Assembly: GCF_021347895.1 (NCBI RefSeq)
Contig: NC_067113.1
Location: forward strand, 2,174,467 to 2,238,466
Direction of reading: 5' to 3'
Length of the DNA: 64,000 nucleotides
DNA from: Acanthochromis polyacanthus
Taxonomy: Eukaryota; Chordata; Actinopteri; Pomacentridae
Position 1 is the stretch's first letter; the number at the start of each line of letters is the position of its first letter. The notes beneath the pieces are model-generated. The model saw nothing but the letters and a program-made list of their open reading frames with translations, was not told where the DNA came from and ran no database searches. The position numbers were made by a program, and so were the translations under genes. Of this stretch, positions 22,710-33,710 are shown in pieces.

Positions 22710-23258
22710 AACCTGGCAATAGCCAGATTAATAATTGTGTAGTACTTGATAGTACTCCACAATATCAATCTGGGACCGCTCCATGTAAATCCGTTCGGAG
22801 GAAAGAGGCACGGATTGGACAATGCAACAGTATGTCCCGCCTCTGACAGGTTTGTTTTTAGCCAATCGCGGGATCTTCACAACGAGCGGAGCCAATTGGT
22901 AGATTAAACTCTTACCAAAACCCTTAGGTAAAAAAGCACAAACATCTTTACCATCCAGAAATGCGCAAAGCGCCTCTCTTTGTTCTTCCTTCAAAGAAGC
23001 GATAGGAGATTCAGCTAAAACTGACTTAATAGCAGCATCTACACGATCGTTGTCCTCCATTGCCATGTTTGTTTTGATCTACTGGCGCTTAGTGTCATCT
23101 TCACACCCGGATATCCCGCCCCACACACGAATACTGCTGCGTGATTGGCCCGTGCCAACTTGGCTCTGTACGAACAGTGAATGCGGGAGCGGAGCAAGAT
23201 GGTTTCTTGAGAGATTTGTGAACTCACAAATATTGCGAGAAATCAACTTGCTGGCAAG
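22710..23258 (-). mobile_element. RecQ exon-1 unit, copy 2
   Basis: About 545 bases inside an intron of the SAMD3-like gene. Possible flanking repeats are TTACTAACTGA at about 22,699 and TTAACTAACTGA at about 23,262 (one-base difference). Read on the minus strand it has a CCAAT box (GGGCCAATCACG), a GC box (GGGGCGGGA), an ATG at 23,066 and the RecQ-like exon, ending just after a potential donor. Copy 1 at 15,792 has the same order. Each copy thus carries promoter plus exon 1 only. Confidence 0.5.
22920..23066 (-). pseudogene. RecQ-like helicase first exon, copy 2
   Basis: From the ATG at 23,066 the minus-strand frame reads through SLKEEQREALCAFLDGKDVC and FLPKGFGKSLIYQLAPLV. This is the RecQ motif 0/motif I region; Walker A is PKGFGKS. 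After APLV the sequence GTGAAG could be a splice donor, and beyond it the open frame (to 22,728) has no helicase motif. With no later exons in the window, this is an orphan first exon. It could still be transcribed, since its start codon and promoter-like boxes are intact. Confidence 0.7.
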
Positions 23259-24171
23259 GTTAACTAACTGAAGCAAGAAAAAGCAAAATTTGTATCTTTT
23301 AAACACTGAATTGCTGTAGTAATGCCATGCTTATCTTTCAGGAGGAGCCCACCTATCTCTGTTCGAAGTGCATGTGCTCTGGGCATCATCTCTCTATTTC
23401 CCAGGCTCAGAGATCCATATTCGGACAAGGGATATGTAAGTTTATAAATTAAAAGCTTGTATGTCAGTTTATGGATCGGTAATATGTTTGGAATTTATGT
23501 AACAATTTATTGTTTTAATGTTACAGGAACACTTCTATCACCCAGAGAGTGGATCTGGCTACTTGGCCTGGGGGATAAAGACTGTTCAGCGCAACACTGC
23601 AGCTCAGCCCCAGAAATGCTCCACAAGCACAACCTATCAAGATAAAGGAAAGAGGGATGTTCTCTGCACTAATAAGCAGCTGCTTTGTGAGCACTGTCAT
23701 GAAGCAATATCCTTTTTGAAACGTACAACTGATGAATCAGCCATCAAAGAGTGAATGAGGGCCACATTTCAGTATCGCCAAACACTGGTTCAAGATCAGC
23801 AGTGCTCTTCGACAGTGTTTGACATCTTCCCACGATTCCTCGACATCATTGGCTTGGTAAGAAAGACAACTTCTTTTGTAAGTGAATTGTTACTCAAAGT
23901 ATACGCTTAAGGTGCATGAGTATACAGTGTGTGTTATTCTGTAGATTGAACAAGACTTCACCATGATGTTTGGAGAGGAAGTGTCGGGCAGATTTTTGGC
24001 AAAATGGCCTACTTTTTTCCAAGCCTAGGATCCTAGCAGACTGCAAAAAATGGACTTCTAATGAGCACACTGAAGACCTCATGTCATTGCAGCATGGCTC
24101 AGGTGGGTCTGGTTAGCTTGGCTCATTCTTCTCTTTGAAATGTCACAATTATTTATGATGTGAATGATTCA

Positions 24172-27113
24172 GATTCAGATTCATTTATTAATGGCCACAC
24201 ATCAAAGTTGGTGGAATTTGTTTTCAGTACATGCTCACATCTACTGTGTCATTAAAAAATACAGTGAACAATACAATACTAATACAAATACATGACAAGA
24301 ACAAACAAAGCACGACAGGTCACATCAGGGCATTGATTTGTTTAGTGTCCGTATGGCTATGGGGAAAAAACTGTTTTTGAATCTGACTGTTTTGGCTGGC
24401 AAGGACCTGTAGCGCCTCCCAGAGGTCATGAGTGTGAACTGGTGGTGAGCAGGGTGTGTATGGTCTGAAGTGATTTTTCTAGCCCGCTGTGTGGTGCGTC
24501 TTTGATACAGGGTGTCTATGGATGAATACTTTCAATGATGGCTGTGTAGAATTGAAGGAGAATGTTGTGTCTGACTCTGAACTTTCTGAGCTGTCTGAGG
24601 AAAAACAGTCTTTTATTGGCTTTTTTGTAAATTTCATCTGCGTGTTGCTTCCATTTGAGGGTGTTATTTATGTGTGTCCCAAGGAATTTGAATGAGTCTG
24701 TGATGGTTATATCTTCAGTGCTAATGGAGATGGGTGTTTTGAGTGAAGGTGAGTGCTTAAAGTCGACAATTAGTTCCTTTGTTTTTGATGTATTAAGCTG
24801 AAGGTTGTTGTTGTGACACTGACTACTTGAGTGATCTGCTCACAATAGGTTTTCATTATTGTCAGTGATGAGTCCAATTATTGTTGTGTCGTCTGCATAT
24901 TTGAGTATGGATACTGAACTATGTGTAGATGTAAGTGTGTTTGTGTAGAGGGAAAACAGCCAGGGCGAAAGGACACATCCCTGGGGGGCACTGGTGCTGA
25001 GGGTCAGAGGCTGGGATGAGAAGCCGCTCATCCTGACAATCTGTGTCCTTTCTGTCAGAAAGCTCCTGATCCAGTAGCACAAGGAAATGCCAATGTCCAA
25101 GTCCATAAGTTTATTGAAGAGTTTGTGTGGGTCGATGGTGTTGAAAGCGGAGCTGAAATCAATGAACAGTACACGGGCATAGGTGTGGGGGGTCTCTAGA
25201 TGGTGGAGTATCTTGTGAAGAGCCAGGTTGACTACATCTTCCACAGACCTGTTAGTCCGGTATGCAAATTGGTATCTGTCCATGAGTGGGGTGGTGAGTT
25301 GTTTCAGATGGGACAGTATAATGCGTTCAAATGATTTCAGGATAACAGATGTGAGAGCAATGGGTCTGTAGTCGTTGAGGCGGGATATTTTATTGTTTTT
25401 GGGACCGGAGTGATGACAGAGTCCTTAAAGCTTTTGGGTACCATGCACTGACTGAGGGAGCTGTTGAAGATGATGATGTATATTGGGACTAGCTGGTATG
25501 CACAGTGTTTCAGGACTGCTGGGCTGACACCGTCTGGACCAGCCGCTTTCCCCCTCTTTGATTTAAGAAAGCAGGATCTCACCTGCTCCTCCTGGATGTA
25601 AAAAGGAGGTGCTGGAGGAGGAGATGGAGGGAGACAAGTGGAAATAGGTGGCTTCTCAAACCTCCCATAGAAGGTGTTCAACTTGTCTGGGAGGTCTTCC
25701 TCCATGTCAGGTGTGGGAGCAGTGTTGTTGTTGTAACCAGTCATTGCTTTCAGTTTCCTCCAAATGGCCCTGGTGTCATTAGTGGCTATCTGCTGTTCTA
25801 GCCTGTGTGCATACTGTGATTTAGCTTTCCTGATAGCACCTCTTAGTTCATATTTAGCCGCCCTATATTGCTCCATGTTACCCTCAGTGAACGCACAGCA
25901 CTTTTTCTGACGGATAATTTTAATGTCCTTAGAGAACCACGGCTTGTTGTTGCTGTGGATCTTTACAGTTTTTGTGGGGATACACATTTCCACGCAAAAG
26001 TTGAGGTATGACGTCACCGTGTCCGTCAGCTCATCCAGAGTAGCCGCAGCTGCGGTAAACACGTCCCAATCAGTGCTTTCAAAACAGCCTCTCAGTGTAT
26101 CGATGGCAGCGCTGGACCAGCACTTCACAACTTTTGTTTTTGCACGGTTGGATTTTAGTTTTTGTCTGTATTTTGGGTCGAGCAGCAGCGTGACATGATC
26201 TGACCTGCCCAGCGGAGCCCTCAGGAAAGACCGTTAAGCTTTGCTAATGGAGATGTAGCAGTGTTCGAGGATGTTAGTGCCTCTGCTTGGACAGGTAACT
26301 TGTTGAATGTAGTTGGGAAGATCTGCGGTCAAATTGGCATGATTGAAGTCGCCTAATACAATGACAGCTGCATCAGGGTTCGAGTTTTCCACAGAGGATA
26401 TATAATTTGCCAGTTCCGAAGTGGCTACGTTAGCATTAGCTGATGGTGGGATGTAAACTCCAATCAAAACAACGGAGGCAAACTCTCTGGGAAGATAGTA
26501 TGGCTGGCACTTGATGCAGATGTATTCCAGGTAAGGACTGCAAAAACTGTTGAGCCTTGTTATGTTGTTACACCATCTCTGGTTGATCATAAAACAGCTA
26601 CCCCCACCTTTGGTCTTCATGGATAGCTTCACTGACCTGTCAGCCCGGTGTAGAGAGAAGCCAGGTGGGGTTACGGCTTGGTCAGGAACAGTGTGATCCA
26701 GCCAGGTCTCTGTTAGGCAGATGGCAGAGCAGTCTCTGTAGTCCTTGTGGGTCTGAAGCAGGAGGAACAGGTCATCGATTTTGTTTTTTATTGATCTGAC
26801 GTTAGTAAGAAGCAGGGCTGGAAGTGGTGGCCGGTGTGGGCGTTTCCTGAACCTGCAGAGTACACCGGCACGGCATTGTTTACCGTCCGGCCCGGCGTCC
26901 CAAGGCTGTTTCGCTGGGTTCGATGTCGTTAATATCTCCACAGGAATACTTGAGATCAACACTTCACCAGTGGAGTAGGAGTGTTGTCTTAGGAGAAGCA
27001 GCTCCCAGCGGCTATATTTGTAGCAAACTGACTTTCTGACATAAAGAACTGACGATAGTAACAGACACAGTAGCAGAGCTCGTACCGTAGCAAGCCTCAC
27101 GGCTGCCATCTTG
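24172..27113 (-). mobile_element. Nearly full-length L2/Rex-type LINE
   Basis: A non-LTR retrotransposon of about 2.9 kb. The 3' end at 24,172 carries GATTCAGATTCAGATTC, and a PSGRRYRS-like C-terminal segment lies nearby. Its 5' edge is near the start codon of the coding frame at 27,109. Relative to the left-hand element at 784-1,665 it keeps the endonuclease and RT. It separates 5' and 3' exons of the SAMD3-like gene. Confidence 0.85.
24840..27109 (-). pseudogene. LINE endonuclease-reverse transcriptase, disabled
   Basis: LINE ORF2 proteins nick target DNA and copy their RNA into it. From 27,109 one frame runs to 25,337 with one stop at 26,234. The apurinic-type endonuclease shows LLTNVRSIKNKIDDL, ICLTETWLD (catalytic Glu), VIVLGDFNHANL and, past the stop, GRSDHV (the SDH motif). 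The linker region is Lys/Arg-rich. RT begins with KAAGPDGVSPAVLK; a one-base deletion near 25,410 shifts the frame, after which FAYRTNRSVEDVV, FIDFSSAFNTI, APQGCVLSP and YADDTTII follow (24,880-25,270). All key residues seem kept; two lesions inactivate it. The C-terminal part continues to about 24,480 in degraded form. Confidence 0.85.
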
Positions 27114-27177
27114 GATCCATCTGTATTGCTGGTCTCCCAGCAATACAGTCTAATATTTCTCCTATTTTTCCCCTAGG

Positions 27178-27753
27178 CTGGGACAGTGATCTGTCAAGCA
27201 TTCTTCTGTTGGTTCACCTGCTTTCTCCCACCCCCAAAGGCCACAAGAAGAGTGCTAAAATCAGCCCATGCCAGGCTGTTGACCATGTTGTGAGATATTT
27301 CCAGGTATGTAAATAGTAATGTTGCAATTATTATGATGATCCTACTTCCTTGGTTGAAGCACTTTTTATATTGGCTTAGGTAGACATTTGAATGTAACAG
27401 GCATATTTTCTCATAATTCTTTGTTTTATTCAAGATGGGAGCCAGTGTTGAAACCTTTCTTGCTTTGTGGAGCCGGCCCAGCCCTTCCTCCTTGGTGTTG
27501 GTGAAAAGAAGAGCAGCATTCAAATATACTATGTCATCACTGATCACAAGGCCACCGGTTGTAAGGCACAGACATCCCTTGCAGCTTTCGATGAGCTCTT
27601 CAAAGCACACTTCATCTTCAGTGTCAATTACCATGAATCCGTCTACAACTTCTATACGTTCATCCAAACCACAGTTTTTAACATTGACATCAGAAAGGCC
27701 AAGGAAGCTCCCAGAGTCAAGGAACTAAGAGCAAGATTTTTTCATGACGCTTA
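27178..27753 (+). pseudogene. SAMD3-like multicopy fish gene, 3' exons
   Basis: The exon at about 27,178-27,304 reads WDSDLSSILLLVHLLSPTPK and ends at a GT donor. The next exon, 27,434-27,753, contains GASVETFL, then after a one-base frameshift near 27,465 PAQPFLLGVGEKKSSIQIYY, then FDELFKAHFIFSVNYHES and FYTFIQTTVFNIDIRKAKEA, and stops after RFFHDA. The same domain order as in the upstream exons supports one gene split by the LINE. The function of this C-terminal region is unknown to me. Confidence 0.65.
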
Positions 27754-27870
27754 AGGGGATACATATCCATGGAAGCAAATATTTTTCTTTGTTAGGTCTG
27801 TAAGACATGCCATAGAAGTTCTGCACTGCTTTGTTAACATTTAAGACTTCACCATGGTCTATATCCTGGA

Positions 27871-29141
27871 AAGATGTTACACTCAAAATGTGGACAGCTA
27901 GGATGTTGTTCTTTGTTTTGCACTTATTCAGGTTTCAAGAAGCATCTTGTTCATTTCCACAGAGATGTTGCTGTGAGTAATATTGCTGACAATGTGAACG
28001 CTCAGAATGAAGTTGATGAGCCCTCAACTTCACAGTCAACAAAGCCTCTCCACATCAATATGTGTTAAACGTGTGCTTTTGTTGTAGCACAGTTGCAAGC
28101 ATCTGGTGTTGCTGAGAGCACAGTCCAAGCAATGGTGGGATCCATGGAGGACCTTGTAAATGACATTAATAGACAAGCAAGAGAGGCAGTTCTCAGCCAT
28201 TCTTCAGAAAGTCAAGGTATGGCTTTGGAAAAGAAGGTGGAAAAGTGCTTTGATCAACTAGAAAATCCTTTCTCATCCTTGAACACAAGAGTCAAATTTC
28301 AGAAGTTCTTTGAGGACAAATGGGAAATTGTTGAGCCTGTTGAATTTGTTCTTGGGGTGCGATTTGATGTTTGCAGAGATCAAACAGCTGGAGATAAATT
28401 TGTGTATAGACCCATCCTGGGAACTCTTAAGTCAATGTTCAAGAACACTGAATTATGTGAAAGTTTCTTGCAAGCCAAACATCATGAAGAAGGCATTTAT
28501 AAAGACATACGTGATGGTTCATACTTCAAGAGTAACATTTTGTTTTCCCAGAAAAAGCATTCTCTACAGATTCAACTTTATTTTGACGAGTTTGAGACAG
28601 CAAATCCCTTAGGTTCAAAGAAAGGTATTCACAAACTCGGTTGTATTTACTTTATACTGAGGAACCTGCCCCCAAAATATAATTCCGTGTTGATGAATAT
28701 ACATGTTGTGGCACTCTTTCACTCACAAGATCTGAAGACTTATGGGTTTGATGACATCCTAAAGCCTCTTGTTGATGATCTTAAAATACTTGAAACACAA
28801 GGAATTGAGGTGCCTTTCTCAGTCTCAACATTGCTTGGTTCTGTTATATAAGTAACGGGTGACAATCTAGGTTTACATGGACTGTTCGGTTTTGTTGAGT
28901 CCTTCAGTGCTACATATTTCTGTAGAGTTTGTTTGACAAGTAAGGATGAGTTGCAGTCTGTCTTTATTGAAGATGACCCTGGCGTGATTTTTCGTACAAA
29001 GGAAATCGATGCAGAACACTGTGCAGCTCTACATGAAAATCCTATGTTGAGTTCCACATTTGGTGTCAAAAAGACATGCTTGCTCAATACATTGCATTTT
29101 TTCCACATCTCTGACAACTATGCGGTTGACATTGTAGCGTA
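27871..29141 (+). pseudogene. Multicopy fish C2H2-like uncharacterised gene
   Basis: The first exon (27,874-28,068) has a finger-like motif ending in SGFKKHLVHFHRD (the H...H half of a C2H2 finger). The second begins near 28,088 and is open to 28,851: ASGVAESTVQAMVGSMEDLV, SLNTRVKFQKFFEDKW, GCIYFILRNLPPKYNSVLMN, YGFDDILKPLVDDLKILE. After a TAA at 28,849 the frame continues as VTGDNLGLHGLFGFVESFSA, CRVCLTSKDELQSVF, HFFHISDNYAVDIV to 29,141. I know this pattern only as a recurrent uncharacterised fish family. Its copy number suggests a mobile or transposon-derived origin, which is inference. It follows the SAMD3-like gene by about 120 bases. Confidence 0.6.
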
Positions 29142-29159
29142 ACCACTGAAGATAGTCCA

Positions 29160-29262
29160 AAGAGAAAGAGGAATGTTCTCTGCACTGATTAGTGGCTGCT
29201 TGGGGAGCACTGTCATGAAGCAATAGCCTTTTTGAAACATTCAACTGATGAATCAGCCAAAT
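29160..29262 (+). repeat. Duplicate of a SAMD3-like exon fragment
   Basis: About 97 bases closely match 23,652-23,747 within the SAMD3-like exon (for example TTCTCTGCACTGATTAG versus TTCTCTGCACTAATAAG, and TCAACTGATGAATCAGCC versus ACAACTGATGAATCAGCC). It lies just after the C2H2-like gene, 5.5 kb from the other copy and in the same orientation. Confidence 0.8.
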
Positions 29263-29415
29263 TTGCTGTGTATGTAGACTGTTGATGTACAGCTTTGATG
29301 AAAATATAAACAAAAACAATGTTTCACTTTTTCTAATGTTGGGGTCACTTTAGGAAACTCATCAAATTTCAAGTTGAAAGAAGCTCATTTAGGGGGTTTT
29401 CTATGCTATTAAACA

Positions 29416-29445
29416 TGTCTTCGGGTCAAAAATGACCTGAAGACA
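29416..29445. repeat. Short hairpin TGTCTTCGGGTCA
   Basis: Arms 29,416-29,428 and 29,433-29,445 are reverse complements with one mismatch around a four-base loop. The GGGTCA/TGACC core resembles the hairpin at 206-285. Confidence 0.6.
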
Positions 29446-29449
29446 AAAC

Positions 29450-32255
29450 AAGAGTAAAAAATGCTTCTTAGACCTCAAAGTTTTGAAGACTAATGAGTAC
29501 GATTTTAAAGACTAAGTCTTTACAAATAATGAACTGATATCAACATGATGTTACTGACACTAAATGTTGGTCATACAGAACAGCTGAGGCTAAACATATG
29601 GTCTAACACATGCATCTACTGATCAGAGGAAGCCTGCTTCAATAAAGTCTTAATCAGGTATTTCCTCATCTTCATTCAAGTCCTCCAGCACAGCTTGACT
29701 CATTCCTCCTATCTAATTCATACTCAATATATCATTAATATACAGTGTCAGGCTTTATTTTTTACCTTACTTTGCCCAGTAGGGAGGCAGAGATAGAAAA
29801 ACAGCGAGGGAGGGGAGGGACAGAGGAGTGACAAATGTAGCAAAGTGGGATGAAGGAAGTCTAGGATGTAACGCTGAGGCAGAAAAAAAACAGAAAGACA
29901 GATTGATACGCTCAAGAACCTAATAAAAGTGGCAGTATTTTGCTCTGTTTACAAACAGGATTGGACTTCAACCATGTGCACTCTGCACCGAGAGGAGGGA
30001 AATTAACAATCTGTCTGTTCCTTTAGTGACTCGTCGTTTCCTGACGCATTCTGGGCATCTGCTAGGAATCTTAACAAGGAACAGACATGGCAGGGGGAGA
30101 CAGAGATGGAGGGTAACAAAGGAAAAAGAAAGAAAAATGGGTAAGATAATGTTACATTCATCCTATACTTGAAGGATTGTTGATAGGTTTCTCTGTTGAG
30201 GTGCAGGCCAGCTTTCAGATGGAGAATTACTGAGGATTGAGGACACTAATGTATTAGATTCCATCAGTGCTAAAAGAACCAACATACAAAACACTCAAGT
30301 GTAGGGAATAGTTGATTGCAGATGAAGAAGTGGATGAAAACATGATTAAAATATCATGGCCTCCTGTAGATCACCCACCAAGGGATTGTGTTTAAAAGTT
30401 AGACAAAGGAGAGAAGGCTCATGAATATAAATCATCCGATACTGCATGACAAGTAAAAGTTTTGTTCAGTCTCTTGACAGAAGGCTCATTTATTTCAGTC
30501 TGTCTGAATCTATACCAATAATAGCAGAATGACATTCTTCTTCTCTTCTGCTGCTGCAACACTTAATACATTATGCAGCTTTATGTTTGAAAAAGCATAT
30601 TTGAAGAAGCTGCAAGTTAAAGAAAACTTCACCCATGGTGTCTCTAGAGCCTTGAATGAGCTGGAATGCATGAATGCTTCTGAGCTGTTGCTTTTACCCA
30701 TCAAGTGAGTCCCACAGCAACTAGATGTGATGTGAATGCTGGAAGAGAAAGCGCTGGAAAAAATGGTGGCATCTCATCTGGGCTCGATGCATTTTATTCA
30801 ATTCAGTAAAAACAAAACAAACAAACAAAAAAAACAGGCTGGAGAGCAAGACCAAAGTCATATGTAAAATTTTGCTTTTTTAAGGCCAACAAGGCTACCT
30901 GACTTCATAGAAAAAAAATCACGAATATAAACTAACTTCTAAATGTGTAATTGCTAAACAGAAATGAGTTTTCAGGGGCTTATACAAGTGGTCTCACCAG
31001 ATCAACTAGTGCTGCAGAAATAACCCCAGTTAGTATATTGAAGCAACCTTTAAAGACAAATCTTGGGTCATTACTTGACTTGATTCTCCTTTCAAAAATT
31101 CCATACGCTCTCTTCAAACTCACTTTAACTGCATTTTTACTGACTTATAGGCAGCAGTTAACAAATTGTATCAACAACACAGCCATTTTATCACAGCTTA
31201 AAATGATATGTCAGACTTATTACCAAATACTTGCCTATTTACATGTCCAGGAGTTATAGAGCAATATTACAGTTATTTGGAGTCCTTGCAGTTCTGGTGT
31301 GCTCTCCACTAATTCTTGGGGGATTGATGTGGTTATTTTTAACTTAATAATAATGAACTCGCTACTGACTTTTTCTGTCTGCTGTTTAGAGTCAGCACAA
31401 AGACAAAATACAAATATAAATCAAATTAAAGCAGCATTTTTACAATTCACCAAGATTGTCTCATTCTGTCCTTGAGTCATCCTAATGGGACTGTCACTTT
31501 TTACGGAGGGTTTTATTCTGGTTGAAAAAAAATCCATCAAGCACCAGAGCCTCTTTACATTTTAAATGTCTTCATGCATGTCCCGTTGGATTTAACACTC
31601 GAATTCAGAAAAAAAGGGACATTACAGATAGTTTGGTCTCGCAGTTTTTACATTTTTAAAACAGATTTAGCAACAAACAGTGTGGAAAAATTGCACAATT
31701 GTATTTTTGTTAGTCAGATGGCTTCAAAGGTGGGCAGGCTTAACAGTGATAAAAACATTCTCTCATTTGAAATCTGCTCAGCTTCAACTGACTTTAGGTA
31801 GGGGGCACTCCCAGGAATACACATCAGCAGAAGAATCATTTTCTTTTGAGATAGTCTGCTAAATTGTTGCTCAAAAATGAAAAATGTAAAAAAAAACAGG
31901 GGAGTCTACAGCCAGCTATGGACCAACTAACACATTTTTGTTATGTACGTAGCACATCTGACCATGCAGTCAGTTAGGGTTTAAAAATTTATGTGAACAT
32001 TACACACAGATTGGAGCCATCCAACAGTGTATTGTTACCCATGGTTTTTGTTCCACACTCCCTCCCACTACTACAGATGACCCAGAAGATGTGTGTGCGT
32101 GCGTGGCATATGTTTGTGTGTGTGTTTGCACATGTGTTTAAGTGTATTTGATAGGTTACGAGTGCTGATACATACTTGTATACAGTGACAAAAAAAACTT
32201 ATTTGCGAATTTGCTCTTGTGATTACTTTTGTAATTATCACAGATATATTTCATT
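29450..32255. other. 2.8 kb without recognised features
   Basis: No coding motif, LINE tail or inverted repeat was found. Purine-rich tracts lie near 29,780-29,830 and 30,080-30,140. Short open frames (for example 30,951-31,259 and 31,574-31,862) lack known motifs. It could be host intergenic or intronic DNA. Confidence 0.4.
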
Positions 32256-32380
32256 TAAGATTCAAGATTCAAGATCTTTATAACAAAACACAATTATACA
32301 TAATATAATGCACAGTGAAATGCATTGTGCACCTGTTCCAAACTGAAACAATAAGAAGAAAGAATAAAAACGCACAAGTA
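32256..32380 (-). repeat. LINE 3' tail fragment
   Basis: AAGATTCAAGATTCAAGATC at about 32,259-32,278, followed by TTTATAACAAAACAC, is the minus-strand 3' terminus of a fish LINE with an octamer tail. No coding part remains. Confidence 0.6.
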
Positions 32381-32382
32381 AA

Positions 32383-32409
32383 ATGTGTGTGTGTGTGTCT
32401 GTGTGTCTG

Positions 32410-32452
<43 letters not shown>

Positions 32453-32454
32453 AT
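32383..32454. repeat. (TG)n and (TA)n microsatellites
   Basis: Simple repeats bordering copy B. Confidence 0.9.
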
Positions 32455-32800
32455 GGCATGCCGTTTAGGAAATTATATATATATGATGAAAGTATGAATA
32501 TATAGAATGAAAGTTGATATATATTGAATGAAAGTCTACTTATTGTGTGTGTATTGAATGAAAGTTTATATATATTGAATGAAAGTTGATATATACATAT
32601 AATGAAAGTCAATATGTATTGAATGAAAGTCGATATGTATTGAATGAAGTTTGATATATATTGAATGAAAGTCGATATATATATATATATATATATAATG
32701 AAAGCTGATATATATTGAATGAAAGTTGATATATATATAATGAAAGTCGATATATATTGAATGAAAGTTGATATATATTGATTGAAAGTTGATATGTATA

Positions 32801-33144
32801 TGTCAGGGTAGAGACTGCGATTTGGTAGAATTGGAGTTTCTACCAGTAGAGATTGCGATTGTAATCTCTACCAGTAGAAACTCCAATCCTACCAGTAGAG
32901 ATTGCGATTGTAATCTCTACCAGTAGAAACTCCAATCCTACCAGTAGAGATGGAACTTTAAATCTGACCCCTGCCCTGACCCCTGACCCTAACCTTAAAA
33001 GTCTAACCTTAGCCCTGACAAATCTCTACTGGTAGGATTGGAGTTTCTACTGGTAGAGATTGCGATCGCAATCTCTACTGGTAGAAACTCCAATTCTACT
33101 GGTAGAGACTCCAATTCTACCAAATCGCAGTCTCTGCAATGACA
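32801..33144. mobile_element. Palindromic MITE with TGGTAGA modules
   Basis: The ends TGTCAGGGTAGAGACTGCGA (32,801) and, inverted, TGTCATTGCAGAGACTGCGA (33,144) form terminal inverted repeats continuing through GATTTGGTAGAATTGGAGT. Inside, a 49-base module starting CTACCAGTAGAGATTGCGAT is tandemly repeated twice, then mirrored after a central CCCTAACCTTAA-like spacer near 32,970-33,010. The whole can fold on itself. It is inserted in the subterminal repeat array of copy B; TATA on both sides may be the target. Confidence 0.8.
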
Positions 33145-33161
33145 TATATATTTAATGAAAG

Positions 33162-33199
<38 letters not shown>

Positions 33200-33300
33200 G
33201 AAAGTTGATATATATTGAATGAAAGTACGAATATATTGAATGAAAGCTGGAATATATAAATATAATGTTCAGACTTTCATTCCATATATTCAGACTTTTT
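33145..33300. repeat. Subterminal tandem repeats of copy B
   Basis: Continuation of the TATATATTGAATGAAAGT array with a (TA)n core, ending at the inner block of the terminal arm. Confidence 0.85.
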
Positions 33301-33579
33301 CCTACGGAGTCCCGGAAGAGACATGGCAAACAAAAACAGGAACCTGCTCTTCAGATGAGCTCTGCTGTGATTAGCTATCTGTCTTCATCGGTGTTACAGG
33401 CAACAGCAACTATGTTTGAGAAGACAGGTAATTTTTAGAGATGTTTTGATTCTGAACACTGAACATGTTAGCATTAGCTTAGCTACTTAGCTTTGACGAC
33501 GTTTGCATCCACTACATAGCGGTTAAACACACGCTATGTGTTGATGAGAATGATAATATCTATGTTTATCTTTATAGCT

Positions 33580-33710
33580 GGTCTTAAGGCTAATTACGAG
33601 GCAGAGGTCAGCTGCTGCCTGGACACATCCATGATCACGCCACTAGTGGGACACAATTGTACTGGATTTCAGCTGAAGGCTGCTGTTCTGTCCAAACTGT
33701 CATGAGACAT
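33580..33710 (+). other. Conserved internal block of copy B
   Basis: Reverse complement of the block at 12,575-12,690 in copy A. The plus-strand frame LKANYEAEVSCCLDTSM is retained with a stop (TCATGA) soon after. The product is unknown. Confidence 0.3.

Larger units (their letters stand above)
21900..24110 (+). pseudogene. SAMD3-like multicopy fish gene, 5' exons
   Basis: The exon pattern and motifs match a family widespread in fish and often named SAMD3-like. Exons with consensus splice sites: about 22,139-22,315 (Ser-rich, SLESPMSDNSSGSVSGDSS), 22,431-22,564 (GRQLILDEYDKMNTLTASTW), 23,341-23,438 (PPISVRSACALGIISLFPRL), 23,525-23,856 (HFYHPESGSGYLAWGIKTVQ; TVFDIFPRFLDIIGL), and from about 23,945 (QDFTMMFGEEVSGRFL). 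In-frame stops occur near 23,751 and after FFQA near 24,026. No catalytic site is known to me. A RecQ unit occupies the intron at 22.7-23.3 kb and a LINE interrupts the gene at 24.17 kb. Confidence 0.65.

Noticed and set aside
22728..23066. A functional RecQ helicase gene
   Set aside because: Only motif 0 and Walker A are present; no DEAH box, RecQ C-terminal domain or later exons are found nearby.
30951..31862. Possible small genes
   Set aside because: No motif, splice support or similarity I can recognise; lengths are within chance expectation for AT-rich DNA.
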